Source: Streptomyces sp. Tu 3180
Lineage (GTDB): Bacteria; Actinomycetota; Actinomycetes; Streptomycetales; Streptomycetaceae
Direction of reading: 5' to 3'
NCBI RefSeq assembly: GCF_009852415.1
Contig: NZ_WOXS01000002.1
Coordinates: 1,506,001 to 1,570,000, forward strand
DNA length: 64,000 nucleotides
Shown here: in pieces, positions 42,158 to 53,923 of the stretch
Position numbering within the stretch: position 1 is the first letter of the stretch
How the letters are laid out: every line of letters begins with the position of its first letter
The notes under the pieces: generated by a model
Told to the model about the DNA's origin: nothing
The model's input: only the letters and a program-made list of their open reading frames with translations
The model's database searches: none
Position numbers and translations under genes: made by a program

Positions 42158-43202
42158 GTGGCAGCGCATGGGACCGACGCCGAGGGCGCCGGGGGCAGAG
42201 TCACGATCACGGAGATCGCCCGGCGGGCCGGTGTCTCGGTGCCGACCGTCTCCCGCGTGGTCAACGGCCGCTCCGACGTCTCCCCGCGGACCCGGGGCCC
42301 GGGTCGAGGACCTGCTGCGCCGCCACGGCTACCGCAAGCGCCCCACGGCCTCGCCCTCCCGGGCGGCCCTGCTCGACCTGGTCTTCCACGACCTCGACAG
42401 CCCCTGGGCGGTGGAGATCGTCCGCGGGGTCGAGGAGGCCGCCCACGGGGCCGGGGCGGGCACGGTGGTGTCGGCGGTCCACGGGCGCTCCGGTGACGCC
42501 CGGGAGTGGATGCGCAATCTGCGGGCGCGCGCGTCCGACGGCGTCATCCTCGTGGCCTCGGCCCTGGGACCGGTGCTGCACGAGGAGCTGCGGATCCTCG
42601 GGGTGCCGCTCGTGGTCGTGGACCCGGCGGGCTCCCCCGCCCTGGACGTGCCCACCGTCGGCGCCGCCAACTGGTCGGGCGGCCTGGCCGCGACCGAGCA
42701 CCTGCCGGCCCTCGGGCACCGCCGGATCGGCCTGATCGCCGGGCCGCCGCGCCTGCTGTGCTCCCGGGCCCGGCTCGACGGCTACCGGGCGGCGCTGGAG
42801 GGCTCCGGCGTCACGGTCGACGCGTCCCTGATCGTCCCCGGCGACTTCCGCCCGGAGTCCGGGTTCGCCGGCTGCAACACCCTGCTGGACCTGCCCGAGC
42901 CGCCGACCGCGGTGTTCGCGGGCAGCGACCAGATGGCACTGGGCGCGATCGAGGCGCTGCGGCGGCGCGGCCTGAGGGTGCCGGAGGACATGAGCGTGGT
43001 CGGCTTCGACGACCTCCCGGAGGTCCGCTGGTCGGCTCCGCCGCTGACCACGGTCCGCCAGCCCCTGGCGGACATGGGCAAGCTCGCCGTCCGCACGGTG
43101 CTCCGCCTCACCCGCGGCGAACGGCCGGACCCGCCCCGCGTGGAACTGGGCACCGACCTGGTCGTACGGGCGAGCACCGCGGTGCCGGCGAAGCGGGGCT
43201 GA
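42158..43202 (+). pseudogene. LacI-family regulator broken by a one-base frameshift
   Basis: The N-terminal HTH (VTITEIARRAGVSVPTVSRV, then VNGRSDVSPRTR) is read from GTG 42158 with GGAGG seven bases upstream. After RTR the frame runs into unrelated residues. The ligand-binding domain continues in the next frame: ARVEDLLRRHGYRKRP, ALLDLVFHDLDSPWAVEIV, then VVGFDDLPEVRW to the stop at 43202. The joint is in the C3-G4-C3 run at 42291-42300; one G fewer would restore a full-length protein of about 347 residues. Either the gene is a recent pseudogene or the base is a sequencing error. Target genes are unknown. Confidence 0.88.
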
Positions 43203-43211
43203 CAGAACAAG

Positions 43212-43238
43212 GGGGGCGCGGCCCGCCGCCTCCCCCCG
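43212..43238 (+). terminator. Hairpin terminator after the LacI gene
   Basis: Inverted repeat GGGGGG-c-GCGGC / GCCGC-ct-CCCCCC in 27 bases, directly after the stop codon of the LacI pseudogene. The rest of the 220-base gap before the next gene shows nothing else. Confidence 0.6.
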
Positions 43239-43425
43239 ACGGGACGGACGCCGTGCGTCCGCCGGCCGGGGAATTCCGGAAGGCATCCGGAAGCACGTGC
43301 CGTCGCCGCGCCTCGAAGACGGCCGCCGAACGCGGCACCCCCGCGCGGCGGGCCGCCCGGGCGGGCCGCCGCCGCGCCCGCACCCGGGCCCCCGGCCCCG
43401 CTCCCGCCGCCCTATCGTGACCGGC

Positions 43426-43821
43426 ATGCAGTCCTACACGATCGGCCGGGCAGCACGACTGCTCGGCGTGAGCCCGGACACCGCCCGCCGCTGGGCGGAC
43501 GCGGGCCGGATCCCCACCCACCGCGACGACAGCGGACGACGGCTCATCGACGGACGGGACCTGGCCGCGTTCTCGGTGGAGCTCGCCAGGGCGGGCGCCG
43601 CCGAGGAGGACACCCCGTACACCTCGGCCCGCAACGCCTTCCCCGGCATCGTCACCGCGATCAAGCTCGGCGACGTCGCCGCCCAGGTCGAGATCCAGGC
43701 CGGCCCGCACCGCCTCGTCTCCCTGCTCACCCGGGAGGCGGTCGAGGAACTGGGGCTGGAGGTCGGCGTGGAGGCCACCGCACGCGTGAAGTCGACCAAC
43801 GTCCACATCGACCGCGTCTGA
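43426..43821 (+). CDS. HTH (excisionase/MerR-type) plus TOBE molybdate-binding protein
   Basis: 131 residues. N-terminal helix-turn-helix SYTIGRAARLLGVSPDTARR with WADAGRIPTHRDDSGRR (residues 1-60), then a Mop-type TOBE domain: SARNAFPGIVTAIKLGDVAA, VEIQAGPHRLVSLLTREAVEELGLEVG and ARVKSTNVHI (residues 70-131). TOBE domains bind molybdate or tungstate. It sits directly before modABC in the same direction, so it is the likely molybdate-responsive regulator or storage protein of the uptake operon. ATG 43426 chosen because the upstream frame is Arg/Pro-rich with no homology. Confidence 0.85.
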   Translation: MQSYTIGRAARLLGVSPDTARRWADAGRIPTHRDDSGRRLIDGRDLAAFSVELARAGAAEEDTPYTSARNAFPGIVTAIKLGDVAAQVEIQAGPHRLVSLLTREAVEELGLEVGVEATARVKSTNVHIDRV

Positions 43822-43837
43822 CGGGGCGAAAGCCTCC

Positions 43838-43851
43838 TGTGCGAACGCACA
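43838..43851. promoter_or_regulatory. Palindrome between TOBE regulator and modA
   Basis: TGTGCGAACGCACA is a 14-base dyad with a two-base centre, 17 bases after the TOBE gene. A second inverted repeat, CTGGC...GCCAG, lies at about 43907-43922. Both are in the 167-base gap before modA and could be operators for molybdate control. They do not match the known ModE site, so identity is open. Confidence 0.35.
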
Positions 43852-43988
43852 TGCCCGCCTGCTCGCCTCTTTTCCTGGCTCATGCGATGCGACAGGAGAC
43901 TTCCCTCTGGCAGATGCGCCAGTATCATCGGCGTACCGGAGAGACCGTGTCCGCTCCTCCCCCGCCCCGCAGAGGGAGTGCCACCGAG

Positions 43989-44792
43989 ATGCCCCGTTCC
44001 ACGCACCGTCCCCGGCGTTCCCCGTGGACCGCCGGTGCCGCGGCCGCCGCCCTCCTGGCGCTGGGCGGCTGCTCCGCGTCCGGCTCGAGCGCCTCGGGGG
44101 CCACCGGGGACGGTCCCTCCGGGACGGTCACCGTCTTCGCGGCCGCCTCGCTCGAGGAGAGCTTCACGACGCTCGGCGAACGGTTCGAGAAGGAGCACCC
44201 GGGGACGGAGGTCACCTTCAGCTTCGGCGGCAGCGACACCCTGGCCGCCGGCATCGTCGGCGGTGCCCCGGCCGACGTCTTCGCGGCGGCCAGCGCCAGG
44301 ACGATGAAGCTCGTCACGGACGAGGGGCGCACGGCGGGCAGCCCGAGCACGTTCGTCCGCAACCGTCTGGAGATCGCCACCCTGCCGGGCAACCCGCACG
44401 GGATCGACTCCCTGGAGGATCTGACCGCGCCCGGTCTGAAGGTCGTGCTGTGCGACCGGACGGTGCCCTGCGGTTCGGCCGCGCGAACGGCCCTCACGGC
44501 CGCCGGCGTCGGACTGACGCCGGTTTCCTACGAGCAGGACGTCAAGAGCGCCCTGACGAAGGTCGAGCTGAGGGAGGCCGACGCCGCCGTCGTGTACCGC
44601 ACGGACGTGAGGGCCGCGGGTGACAAGGTGGAGGGCGTGGAGTTCCCGGAGTCGGCCGAGGCCGTCAACGACTATCCGATCGCCCGCCTCGAGAGCGCCC
44701 CGAACCCGGCGGCGGCGAAGGCGTTCGTCGCCCTGGTGAAGTCACCGGAGGGCCGCAAGGTCCTGGCCGAAGCCGGGTTCCTCGAGCCGTGA
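43989..44792 (+). CDS. modA: Molybdate ABC transporter substrate-binding lipoprotein (ModA)
   Basis: 267 residues. Signal peptide with a lipobox, ALLALGGCSASG (Cys near residue 25), so it is a membrane-anchored lipoprotein. Mature domain has ModA signatures: VTVFAAASLEESFTTLGERF, VTFSFGGSDTLAAGI, and FAAASARTMKLV. It captures molybdate or tungstate for ModBC. GGGAG before ATG 43989. It overlaps modB by four bases. Confidence 0.93.
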   Translation: MPRSTHRPRRSPWTAGAAAAALLALGGCSASGSSASGATGDGPSGTVTVFAAASLEESFTTLGERFEKEHPGTEVTFSFGGSDTLAAGIVGGAPADVFAAASARTMKLVTDEGRTAGSPSTFVRNRLEIATLPGNPHGIDSLEDLTAPGLKVVLCDRTVPCGSAARTALTAAGVGLTPVSYEQDVKSALTKVELREADAAVVYRTDVRAAGDKVEGVEFPESAEAVNDYPIARLESAPNPAAAKAFVALVKSPEGRKVLAEAGFLEP

Positions 44793-45676
44793 CCGGTCAG
44801 CACGGCGCCCCGCCGGACCCGGGCACGCCCGCGCCCGCGCCGTCCCCCGGCGGCGGCCGGAGCGGGACACGGGCCCCGAGGGCCCCCCGCACCCCCGGCC
44901 GCGGCGTCCCCCTCCCCCTCCTCGCGCCCGCCCTCCTGGGCCTCGCCTTCCTCCTGGTCCCCCTCCTCGCCCTCCTCCTGCGGGCTCCCTGGCGCAGCCT
45001 CCCCGAGCAGTTGACCAGCCCCGAGGTGTGGCAGGCGCTGCGCCTGTCACTGGTCTGCGCCACGGCGGCGACCGCGCTGAGCCTGGTCGTCGGCGTCCCG
45101 CTGGCCTGGCTGCTGGCCCGTGCGGACTTCCCCGGCCGCGGTCTGGTCCGCGCCCTGGTGACGCTTCCGCTGGTCCTCCCCCCGGTGGTGGGCGGCGTCG
45201 CCCTGCTGCTCGCCCTGGGCCGCAACGGCGTCGTCGGCCGGTGGCTGGACGCGTGGTTCGGCGTCACCCTGCCGTTCACCACCACGGGTGTCGTGCTCGC
45301 CGAGACGTTCGTGGCGATGCCGTTCCTCGTCATCAGCGTCGAGGGCACGCTGCGGGCCGCCGACCCGCGCTACGAGGAGGCGGCCGCCACCCTGGGCGCC
45401 TCCCGCTTCACCGCGTTCCGCCGGGTCACCCTGCCGCTGATCGCCCCGGGCATCGCGGCCGGCGCCGTCCTCGCCTGGGCCAGGGCCCTCGGTGAGTTCG
45501 GCGCGACGATCACCTTCGCCGGCAACTTCCCCGGCCGCACCCAGACCATGCCGCTCGCGGTGTACCTCGCCCTGCAGAACGACCCGGCCGCCGCGATCGC
45601 CCTCAGCCTGGTGCTGCTGGCGGTGTCCGTCGCCGTGCTCGCCGGGCTGCGGGACCGCTGGATGAGGACGGCCTGA
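44789..45676 (+). CDS. modB: Molybdate ABC transporter permease (ModB)
   Basis: 295 residues with about five to six hydrophobic segments after a Pro-rich N-terminal tail of 40 residues. The ABC permease signature (EAA loop) is YEEAAATLGASRFTAFRRVT, LPLIAPGIAAGAVLAWARAL, GEFGATITFAGNFPGRTQTM, typical of ModB. It forms the channel powered by ModC. The GTG start overlaps the modA stop by four bases. Confidence 0.93.
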   Translation: MTGQHGAPPDPGTPAPAPSPGGGRSGTRAPRAPRTPGRGVPLPLLAPALLGLAFLLVPLLALLLRAPWRSLPEQLTSPEVWQALRLSLVCATAATALSLVVGVPLAWLLARADFPGRGLVRALVTLPLVLPPVVGGVALLLALGRNGVVGRWLDAWFGVTLPFTTTGVVLAETFVAMPFLVISVEGTLRAADPRYEEAAATLGASRFTAFRRVTLPLIAPGIAAGAVLAWARALGEFGATITFAGNFPGRTQTMPLAVYLALQNDPAAAIALSLVLLAVSVAVLAGLRDRWMRTA

Positions 45677-45679
45677 CCC

Positions 45680-46789
45680 GTGCCCGAGACCACCCCGAAG
45701 CGTTCCGGACGAGCGCCCGGCCCCGCCGGTCCCGTGCCCGGACCGGCCGCCGAGGGCCTCGACGCGCGGCTCGTCGTCGACCGCGGCTCCTTCCGCCTGG
45801 ACATCGCGCTCACCGCCGCGCCCGGCGACGTCGTCGCCCTGCTGGGCCCGAACGGCGCCGGCAAGACCACCGCCCTGCGCGCGCTGGCCGGCCTCACCCC
45901 GCTCACGGCGGGCCACCTGCGGCTGGACGGCGCCGAGCTGCGCCGCACGCCGCCCGAGTCGCGCCCGGTCGGCGTCGTCTTCCAGGACTACCTGCTCTTC
46001 CCGCACCTGACCGCCCTCGACAACGTGGCCTTCGGACCGCGCTGCCGGGGCACCGGCAAGGCGGAGGCCCGGGCCCTGGCCGCCGAGTGGCTGGAGCGCA
46101 TGGGCCTGGCCGAGCACGCCGGTGCCAGGCCCCGGCACCTGTCCGGCGGCCAGGCCCAGCGCGTGGCCCTCGCCCGTGCCCTGGCCACCCGTCCCCGGCT
46201 GCTGCTCCTGGACGAACCCCTCGCCGCCCTGGACGCCCGCACCCGGCTGGAGGTGCGTGCCCGGCTCCGCCGCCACCTGGCCGCCTTCGAGGCCGTCGCC
46301 GTCCTGGTCACGCACGATCCGCTGGACGCCATGGTGCTGGCCGACCGTCTGGTCGTCGTGGAGCGGGGCCGGATCGTGCAGGAGGGCGCGCCCTCCGACA
46401 TCGCCCGCCACCCGCGCACCGAGTACGTCGCCCGGCTGGTCGGCCTCAACCTGTACCGCGGACAGGCCGACGGCCACACGGTCCGGCTCGACGCGGGCCC
46501 GGCGGTGAGCACCACCGAGGACCTCACCGGCCCCGCCTTCGTGGCGTTCCCGCCCGGCGCCGTGACCCTCTACCGCGACCGCCCGACCGGCTCCAGCGCC
46601 CGCAACCTCTGGCGCTGCGAGGTCGCCGGCCTGGAGCCCCACGGCGACCAGGTCCGCGTGGAGCTCACCGGCGAACTCCCCCTGGCCGCCGATCTCACCA
46701 CGGTCGCCGCGGCCGAGCTGGACCTGCGTCCGGGCGCCCCGGTCTGGGCGACGGTCAAGGCCGCGCAGACCCACGCCTACCCGGCGTAG
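45680..46789 (+). CDS. modC: Molybdate ABC transporter ATPase (ModC)
   Basis: 369 residues. Walker A GPNGAGKTT near residue 58, signature LSGGQAQRVALARAL, Walker B LLLLDEPLAALD, H-loop VTHDP. The C-terminal 100 residues form a TOBE-like regulatory domain (NLWRCEVAGLEPHGDQVRVE), which senses oxyanion level. The GTG start is three bases after the modB stop. It ends before a strong terminator shared with gcvP. Confidence 0.93.
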   Translation: MPETTPKRSGRAPGPAGPVPGPAAEGLDARLVVDRGSFRLDIALTAAPGDVVALLGPNGAGKTTALRALAGLTPLTAGHLRLDGAELRRTPPESRPVGVVFQDYLLFPHLTALDNVAFGPRCRGTGKAEARALAAEWLERMGLAEHAGARPRHLSGGQAQRVALARALATRPRLLLLDEPLAALDARTRLEVRARLRRHLAAFEAVAVLVTHDPLDAMVLADRLVVVERGRIVQEGAPSDIARHPRTEYVARLVGLNLYRGQADGHTVRLDAGPAVSTTEDLTGPAFVAFPPGAVTLYRDRPTGSSARNLWRCEVAGLEPHGDQVRVELTGELPLAADLTTVAAAELDLRPGAPVWATVKAAQTHAYPA

Positions 46790-46829
46790 GCCACGGCCGC
46801 CCGCACGCGAACGGCCGGCGCGCACGGCG

Positions 46830-46868
46830 AGGGGCCCCGCCCGGCCGCACGGCCGGGGCGGGGCCCCT
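46830..46868. terminator. Bidirectional hairpin terminator between modC and gcvP
   Basis: Nearly perfect inverted repeat of AGGGGCCCCGCCC-GGCCG and its complement (one bulged base) with a short loop. It lies between the convergent stops of modC and gcvP. Confidence 0.8.
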
Positions 46869-46891
46869 GTCGTCCTGTCGCTCCCGGTGGG

Positions 46892-49777
<2,886 letters not shown>

Positions 49778-49837
49778 TGCGGAGGCCTCCTGGTCTGACG
49801 ACCTTCGAGGGGCACCACGGCGCGGGTGCCCGGACGG

Positions 49838-50042
49838 CCTCCCCCTCTGTCATCTCAACCTGAGAGCTTCACCGGATCACCCGAAGGCACCCGGCTTTCA
49901 CCGTCGGTGAGAGCGGAAGCCGTCGACACCCGCCCTGCTTTCCAGAGTGACCTCGTCCGTGCGGTACGTGGGCCTGAGAGATTCCGGGGAGGATTTGCTC
50001 CTTCGGCGCCTCCGATGGTGCCTGGAGGACTCTCCCGCACGG
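49838..50042 (-). promoter_or_regulatory. Tandem glycine riboswitch upstream of gcvP
   Basis: On the minus strand two aptamers follow each other. The first (about 50042-49937) begins GCGGGAGAGTCC and contains GGCGCCGAAGGAGCAA, AATCTCTCAGGC and GTCACTCTGGA. The second (about 49920-49841) has CTCTCACCGACGGTGAAAGC, GAAGCTCTCAGGTT and GACAGAGGGG. These are conserved gcvT-type glycine aptamer elements. Glycine binding normally turns on the glycine cleavage genes. The 3' end is about 60 bases before the gcvP start. Confidence 0.92.
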
Positions 50043-50160
50043 GGTCAGCAGCCGCTTGCCAGCGTACCAGCGAGGGCCACGCACGGACCTTCGAGTGGCC
50101 GCTCCGCCGATTGTGCCCTTTTGTAGTGCTTACGGATGAGTTGCGACCAGTGGAGGGCCT

Positions 50161-50535
50161 GTGCAGACCGACATCGATCCGCGCCACCTGATCGGCCGCA
50201 AGGCGTTCGACCGCAACGGAACCCGGATCGGCACGATCGACGAGATCTATCTCGACGACGCCACCGGTGTACCGGAGTGGGCGGCGATACGCACCGGCCT
50301 GTTCAGCAGGGACGCCTTCGTCCCCCTGGAGCCCAGCGAACTGATCGACGGCGCCCTCCACGTCCCCTTCGAACGCGCCCTGATCAAGGACGCCCCGGAC
50401 TTCGGTGTCGGCCGCCACCTCTCCCCGGAGCAGGAACTCCAGCTCTACCACCACTACGGCCTGGACGTGGCCGCCCCGCCTCCGTTCCCGGACCGCGACT
50501 TCGGCCAGCTCGCGGGCAAGGACGAATCGGCCTGA
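50161..50535 (+). CDS. PRC-barrel domain protein
   Basis: 124 residues. PRC-barrel beta domain: LIGRKAFDRNGTRIGTIDEIYLD, WAAIRTGLFSRDAFVPL, ELIDGALHVPFERALIKDAP, then an acidic helical tail LSPEQELQLYHHYGLD. Such proteins bind other proteins or RNA (RimM-type fold); the role of this Streptomyces form is unknown. GTG start with GGAGG six bases before. It is divergent from the gcvP riboswitch. Confidence 0.88.
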   Translation: MQTDIDPRHLIGRKAFDRNGTRIGTIDEIYLDDATGVPEWAAIRTGLFSRDAFVPLEPSELIDGALHVPFERALIKDAPDFGVGRHLSPEQELQLYHHYGLDVAAPPPFPDRDFGQLAGKDESA

Positions 50536-51019
50536 ACACCCGCGTCCCCGGGCCGCTCCCCGGCCCTCACCCCGGGCAGGCTCCCGGCGGCACGCCGTAA
50601 CCCCCGGGAAGAGGCCCCGCCCGACCCCTCACCGACCCGCCGCCCCCTGGACGTACCGCGCCCGCTCCGGGACGGACCGCAGGGCCGTGGTGCCTCGGGG
50701 ACGTACCGCAGGGTTCGTGGCGCCTCGCGGGCCGCCGCGCCCCGCCGGGCCCCGCGACGGCGGCCGCCTCCCGGCCCGGGCGTCCCGTCCGCCCCACCCG
50801 ATCCGCCGGCGCCCCGCTCACGGACCGCACCCGGCCCCGGCCCCGTGACCGCAGCCGCAGCCGGGCCCCGGAGGCGCGCCCGTCCCCCGTCTCACCCGGA
50901 TGGCCGCACGCAGCCGCACCACAGACCGCGCCCACCGCAGACCGCGCTCGCCGCGGCAGCTCACAGCGCGCCCCGGGCCCGCTTCCGGTGCCGTCGGCAC
51001 CGCCGCCGCCGGAACCCGC
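50536..51019. other. Intergenic region without supported gene
   Basis: About 480 bases of Pro/Arg-coding GC-rich DNA; open frames here have no recognisable domains. An imperfect direct repeat of about 30 bases (ACCGCAGGGCCGTGGTGCCTC at 50675-50695 and ACCGCAGGGTTCGTGGCGCC at 50705-50725) is the only structure seen. It is between the PRC-barrel gene and the convergent dinB stop. Confidence 0.5.
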
Positions 51020-52405
51020 TCACGGACTCGCCGAACCCACCCCGCCGGCCTCCGTCCGCCCGCTCTCCCCCGGCTTCCGGGTCACCAGCGGCAGCGGTTC
51101 CGCCGGTTCCAGATCCGGGTCTTCGATCCGGAAGGTCATCACCCGTCCCGGCTCCGAACCGGGCGTCTCGAAGCGCACCGTGACCCGCCCCAGCCCACTG
51201 CCCTGCACCCACCCGTGGCCGTGGACGGCGTGCCGCACGTCGTGCCCCGCCGGCCACCGCCGCTCGGTGGGACTCTGGCGCTCCTCCACGGGCACGGCCT
51301 CGGGCTCCTCCCCGAGGGCGTCCTCGGGCACGCCCGCCGCCTGCGCGAACAGGTCCTCCTGCGTGTAGTCGGCCAGTCCGCTGACCCCCACGCCCAGCAA
51401 CCGCACCCCGCCCGTGGTGTCGACCGACTCCAGCAGCCGCGCCGCCGCCTCCCGCACCACCGCCGGATCGTCCGTCGGCCCGCGCAGCGTCTCGGACCGG
51501 GTGAGGGTGGAGAAGTCGTACCGCCGCACCTTCAGCACGATGGTCCGCCCCGACAGCCCCGCCCCCCGCAGTCTGCGCACGCACCGGTCGGCGAGCCGCC
51601 GCACCTCCGTCCCCACCCGCACCCGGTCGTGGATGTCCACGTCGTACGTGTCCTCGACCGACACCGACTTCGCCTCCCGCTCGGCCACCACGGGCCGCTC
51701 GTCCCGCGCCAGCGCCATGGCGTACAGCGCGTGCCCGTGGGCCTTGCCCAGCAGCCGTACGAGCTCGTCCTCCCCCGCCTCGGCGAGCTCGTCGACCGTG
51801 TGGATCCCGGCCCGCCTGAGGTGGTCGCCGGTGGCCGGTCCCACGCCCGGCAGCGTCCGCACCGGCATCGGTCCCAGCAGCGCCCGCTCGGTGCCCGGCT
51901 CGATCAGCACCAGCCCGTCCGGCTTCGCCTGCTCCGAGGCGATCTTCGCGAGCATCTTGGAGGCCGCGAGCCCCACCGACCCGGTGAGCCCCGTGACCGC
52001 CCGGATGTCCGCGCGCAGCCTCGCCCCGGCCAGTCGCGCCGACGTCCCGTCCCGGGCCGCGCCGCCGGCCTCCAGGTCCACGAAGGCCTCGTCCAGACTG
52101 AGCGGCTCGACCAGCGGAGACAGCTCCCGCAGCAGCCCCATCACCTGTTCGCTGATCGACCGGTAGAAAGCGAAGCGGGGCACCAGGTAGGCGGCGTTGG
52201 GCGCGAGCCGCCGGGCCTGCGCCATGGGCATCGCCGAGTGGACGCCGAAGACGCGGGCCTCGTACGAGGCGGTGGCGACCACACCGCGCGGCCCGAGCCC
52301 GCCCACGATGACGGCCTTCCCGCGCAGGCTCGGCTTGGACGCCTGCTCCACCGAGGCGAAGAAGGCGTCCATGTCGAGGTGCAGGATCGTGGGCGCGGAT
52401 CTCAC
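51020..52405 (-). CDS. dinB: DNA polymerase IV (Y-family)
   Basis: 461 residues. Catalytic motifs ILHLDMDAFFASVEQ (first Asp pair) and PLSLDEAFVDLE (Asp-Glu), ARRLAPNAAYLVPRFAFYR, helix-hairpin-helix region GVGPATGDHLRRAGIHTVDE and little-finger domain with FSTLTRSETLRGPTDDP. Error-prone translesion synthesis at stalled forks. The C-terminal 100 residues after the little finger (Glu/Pro-rich, then VTVRFETPGSEPGRVMTF) are longer than in E. coli DinB; a sliding-clamp motif is not obvious. GTG start. Confidence 0.95.
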   Translation of the reverse strand: MRSAPTILHLDMDAFFASVEQASKPSLRGKAVIVGGLGPRGVVATASYEARVFGVHSAMPMAQARRLAPNAAYLVPRFAFYRSISEQVMGLLRELSPLVEPLSLDEAFVDLEAGGAARDGTSARLAGARLRADIRAVTGLTGSVGLAASKMLAKIASEQAKPDGLVLIEPGTERALLGPMPVRTLPGVGPATGDHLRRAGIHTVDELAEAGEDELVRLLGKAHGHALYAMALARDERPVVAEREAKSVSVEDTYDVDIHDRVRVGTEVRRLADRCVRRLRGAGLSGRTIVLKVRRYDFSTLTRSETLRGPTDDPAVVREAAARLLESVDTTGGVRLLGVGVSGLADYTQEDLFAQAAGVPEDALGEEPEAVPVEERQSPTERRWPAGHDVRHAVHGHGWVQGSGLGRVTVRFETPGSEPGRVMTFRIEDPDLEPAEPLPLVTRKPGESGRTEAGGVGSASP

Positions 52406-52462
52406 AGCTCCGATGCTGCCCTACACCACTGACAAGTCCCGCACCACTGGCGAGGAGGGTCC

Positions 52463-53146
52463 TCAGACGGCCCGGTTGCGCCGCCGCGCCAGCTCGTCCG
52501 CCGGATTGTGGCCGATCAGCGTCTCTCCGGTGTCGATGCGTTCCCCGTGCAGCTGGGACAGCGCGCTCTCGACGTCCCGCCACACCACGCCCACCGCGAT
52601 GCCGAAGACGCCCTGGCCGCCCTGGAGCAGGGCGTGGACCTCGTCGGGCGAGGTGCACTCGTAGACCGTGGCCCCGTCGCTCATCAGCGTCATGCGCTCC
52701 AGGTCGCTGAAGCCCCGCTCGCGCAGGTGCCGGACGGCGGTGCGGATGTTCTGCAGGGACACACCGGTGTCGAGGAACCGCTTGACGATCTTCAGGACGA
52801 CGACGTCGCGGAAGCTGTACAGCCGCTGCGTGCCGGATCCGTGGGCGGGCCGCACGCTGGGCTCGACCAGCCCCGTCCGGGCCCAGTAGTCGAGCTGCCG
52901 GTAGGTGATGCCGGCGGCCGCGCAGGCCGTGGGGCCCCGGTAGCCGATCTGCTCGGACGCCATGGATGTCGCCCCTCCGCTGCTCGGCACGGCCGTCGGC
53001 CGCCGCGGAGCGTGTTCGGTCGCGCCGCCGTGCTGCGGGAATCCCCCGCTCGGGCGGAGCCGGGAGCCCGGGGGAGAGAACGGCCCGTCCGCCCCGAGAC
53101 CGTGTCCGGGGGCATTCCCAGCCGTACCGTCGCCGCTGCTTCTCAC
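52463..53146 (-). CDS. MerR-family transcriptional regulator
   Basis: About 227 residues. A disordered 75-residue N-terminus leads to a MerR winged helix: IGYRGPTACAAAGITYRQLD, YWARTGLVEPSVRPAHGSGT, QRLYSFRDVVVLKIVKRFLD. The dimer helix and C-terminal part (IRTAVRHLRERGFSDLERM) follow. GTG 53146 has GGAGG and is downstream of a good promoter; the frame stays open further without support. It lies near bfn, ftsR and garA, a conserved actinobacterial arrangement. The exact target is unclear. Confidence 0.88.
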   Translation of the reverse strand: MRSSGDGTAGNAPGHGLGADGPFSPPGSRLRPSGGFPQHGGATEHAPRRPTAVPSSGGATSMASEQIGYRGPTACAAAGITYRQLDYWARTGLVEPSVRPAHGSGTQRLYSFRDVVVLKIVKRFLDTGVSLQNIRTAVRHLRERGFSDLERMTLMSDGATVYECTSPDEVHALLQGGQGVFGIAVGVVWRDVESALSQLHGERIDTGETLIGHNPADELARRRNRAV

Positions 53147-53176
53147 GCCGACCTCCGTCCTTGACCTGCCTCCTCG

Positions 53177-53205
53177 ACGGTAGGCAGTCACCAAGGGTGC
53201 GTCAA
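53177..53205 (-). promoter_or_regulatory. SigA-like promoter of the MerR gene
   Basis: TTGACG (53200-53205), a 17-base spacer and TACCGT (53177-53182), read on the minus strand, give a clear housekeeping promoter about 30 bases before the GTG. Upstream lie the dyads GTGATAATCAC (53230-53240) and ACTCGG/CCGAGT (53216-53231), possible regulator sites. Confidence 0.55.
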
Positions 53206-53365
53206 CGATCGCCACACTCGGCACGCCGAGTGATAATCACCCTAAGAGTGGTTTCCCGCACCCCTCCGCGGGGAAAGGCTAGCCGAATGCCTTCCGTACG
53301 GGCCGTGCGGTGCTCCTCGGCCCGCCGCCCCGGGCGGGTGCCGGGACCCGGACGGCCACGGCCCC

Positions 53366-53839
53366 TCACTGGTTGCTGGTGCCGAAGTCCTCCGGCGAGA
53401 TCTGGTCGAGGAACTCGCGGAACTTCTCCACCTCGTCCTCCTGCTCGTCCGGAATGGCGATCCCCGCGTCGTCGAGCACCGTGTCGCTGCCGTAGATCGG
53501 CGTCCCCGTGCGCAGCGCCAGCGCTATGGCGTCGGACGGCCTGGCGCTCACCTCGACCCCGCTGGCGAAGACCAGCTCCGCGTAGAAGACCCCCTCGCGC
53601 AGGTCCGTGATGCGCACTTCCGTGAGCTCCTGGCCGACGGCCTCCAGCACGTCCTTGAACAGGTCGTGGGTCAGCGGCCGTGCGGGGGCCATGCCCTGCT
53701 GAGCGAAGGCGATGGCCGTCGCCTCCCCCGGTCCGATCCAGATGGGGAGGTAGCGGTCGCCGCCCACTTCACGCAACAGCACGATCGGTTGGTTGGAGGG
53801 CATTTCGACCCGGACACCTACGACATCGAGCTCGTTCAC
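53366..53839 (-). CDS. Bifunctional nuclease (DUF151) family protein
   Basis: 157 residues. DUF151/BFN domain: ELDVVGVRVEMPSNQPIVLL, YLPIWIGPGEATAIAFAQQG, RPLTHDLFKDVLEAVG, VFYAELVFASG, SARPSDAIALALRTGTPIY. Some members have DNase/RNase activity; others are of unknown role. An acidic C-terminal tail follows. GTG start. It sits between MerR and FtsR genes in the same direction, a neighbourhood conserved in actinomycetes. Confidence 0.92.
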   Translation of the reverse strand: MNELDVVGVRVEMPSNQPIVLLREVGGDRYLPIWIGPGEATAIAFAQQGMAPARPLTHDLFKDVLEAVGQELTEVRITDLREGVFYAELVFASGVEVSARPSDAIALALRTGTPIYGSDTVLDDAGIAIPDEQEDEVEKFREFLDQISPEDFGTSNQ

Positions 53840-53923
53840 ACAGCAACCCTAGGCCGTGCTCGGGACGTTTGGGTAGTCGGGCAGGGAACGGGTGGCCGAT
53901 CCGGCCCTCCGGGCCCGCCCGGC

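Noticed and set aside
50567..50935. A minus-strand ORF of 122 codons after the PRC-barrel gene
   Set aside because: Arg/Gly/Pro-rich, no RBS, no family; judged as chance.
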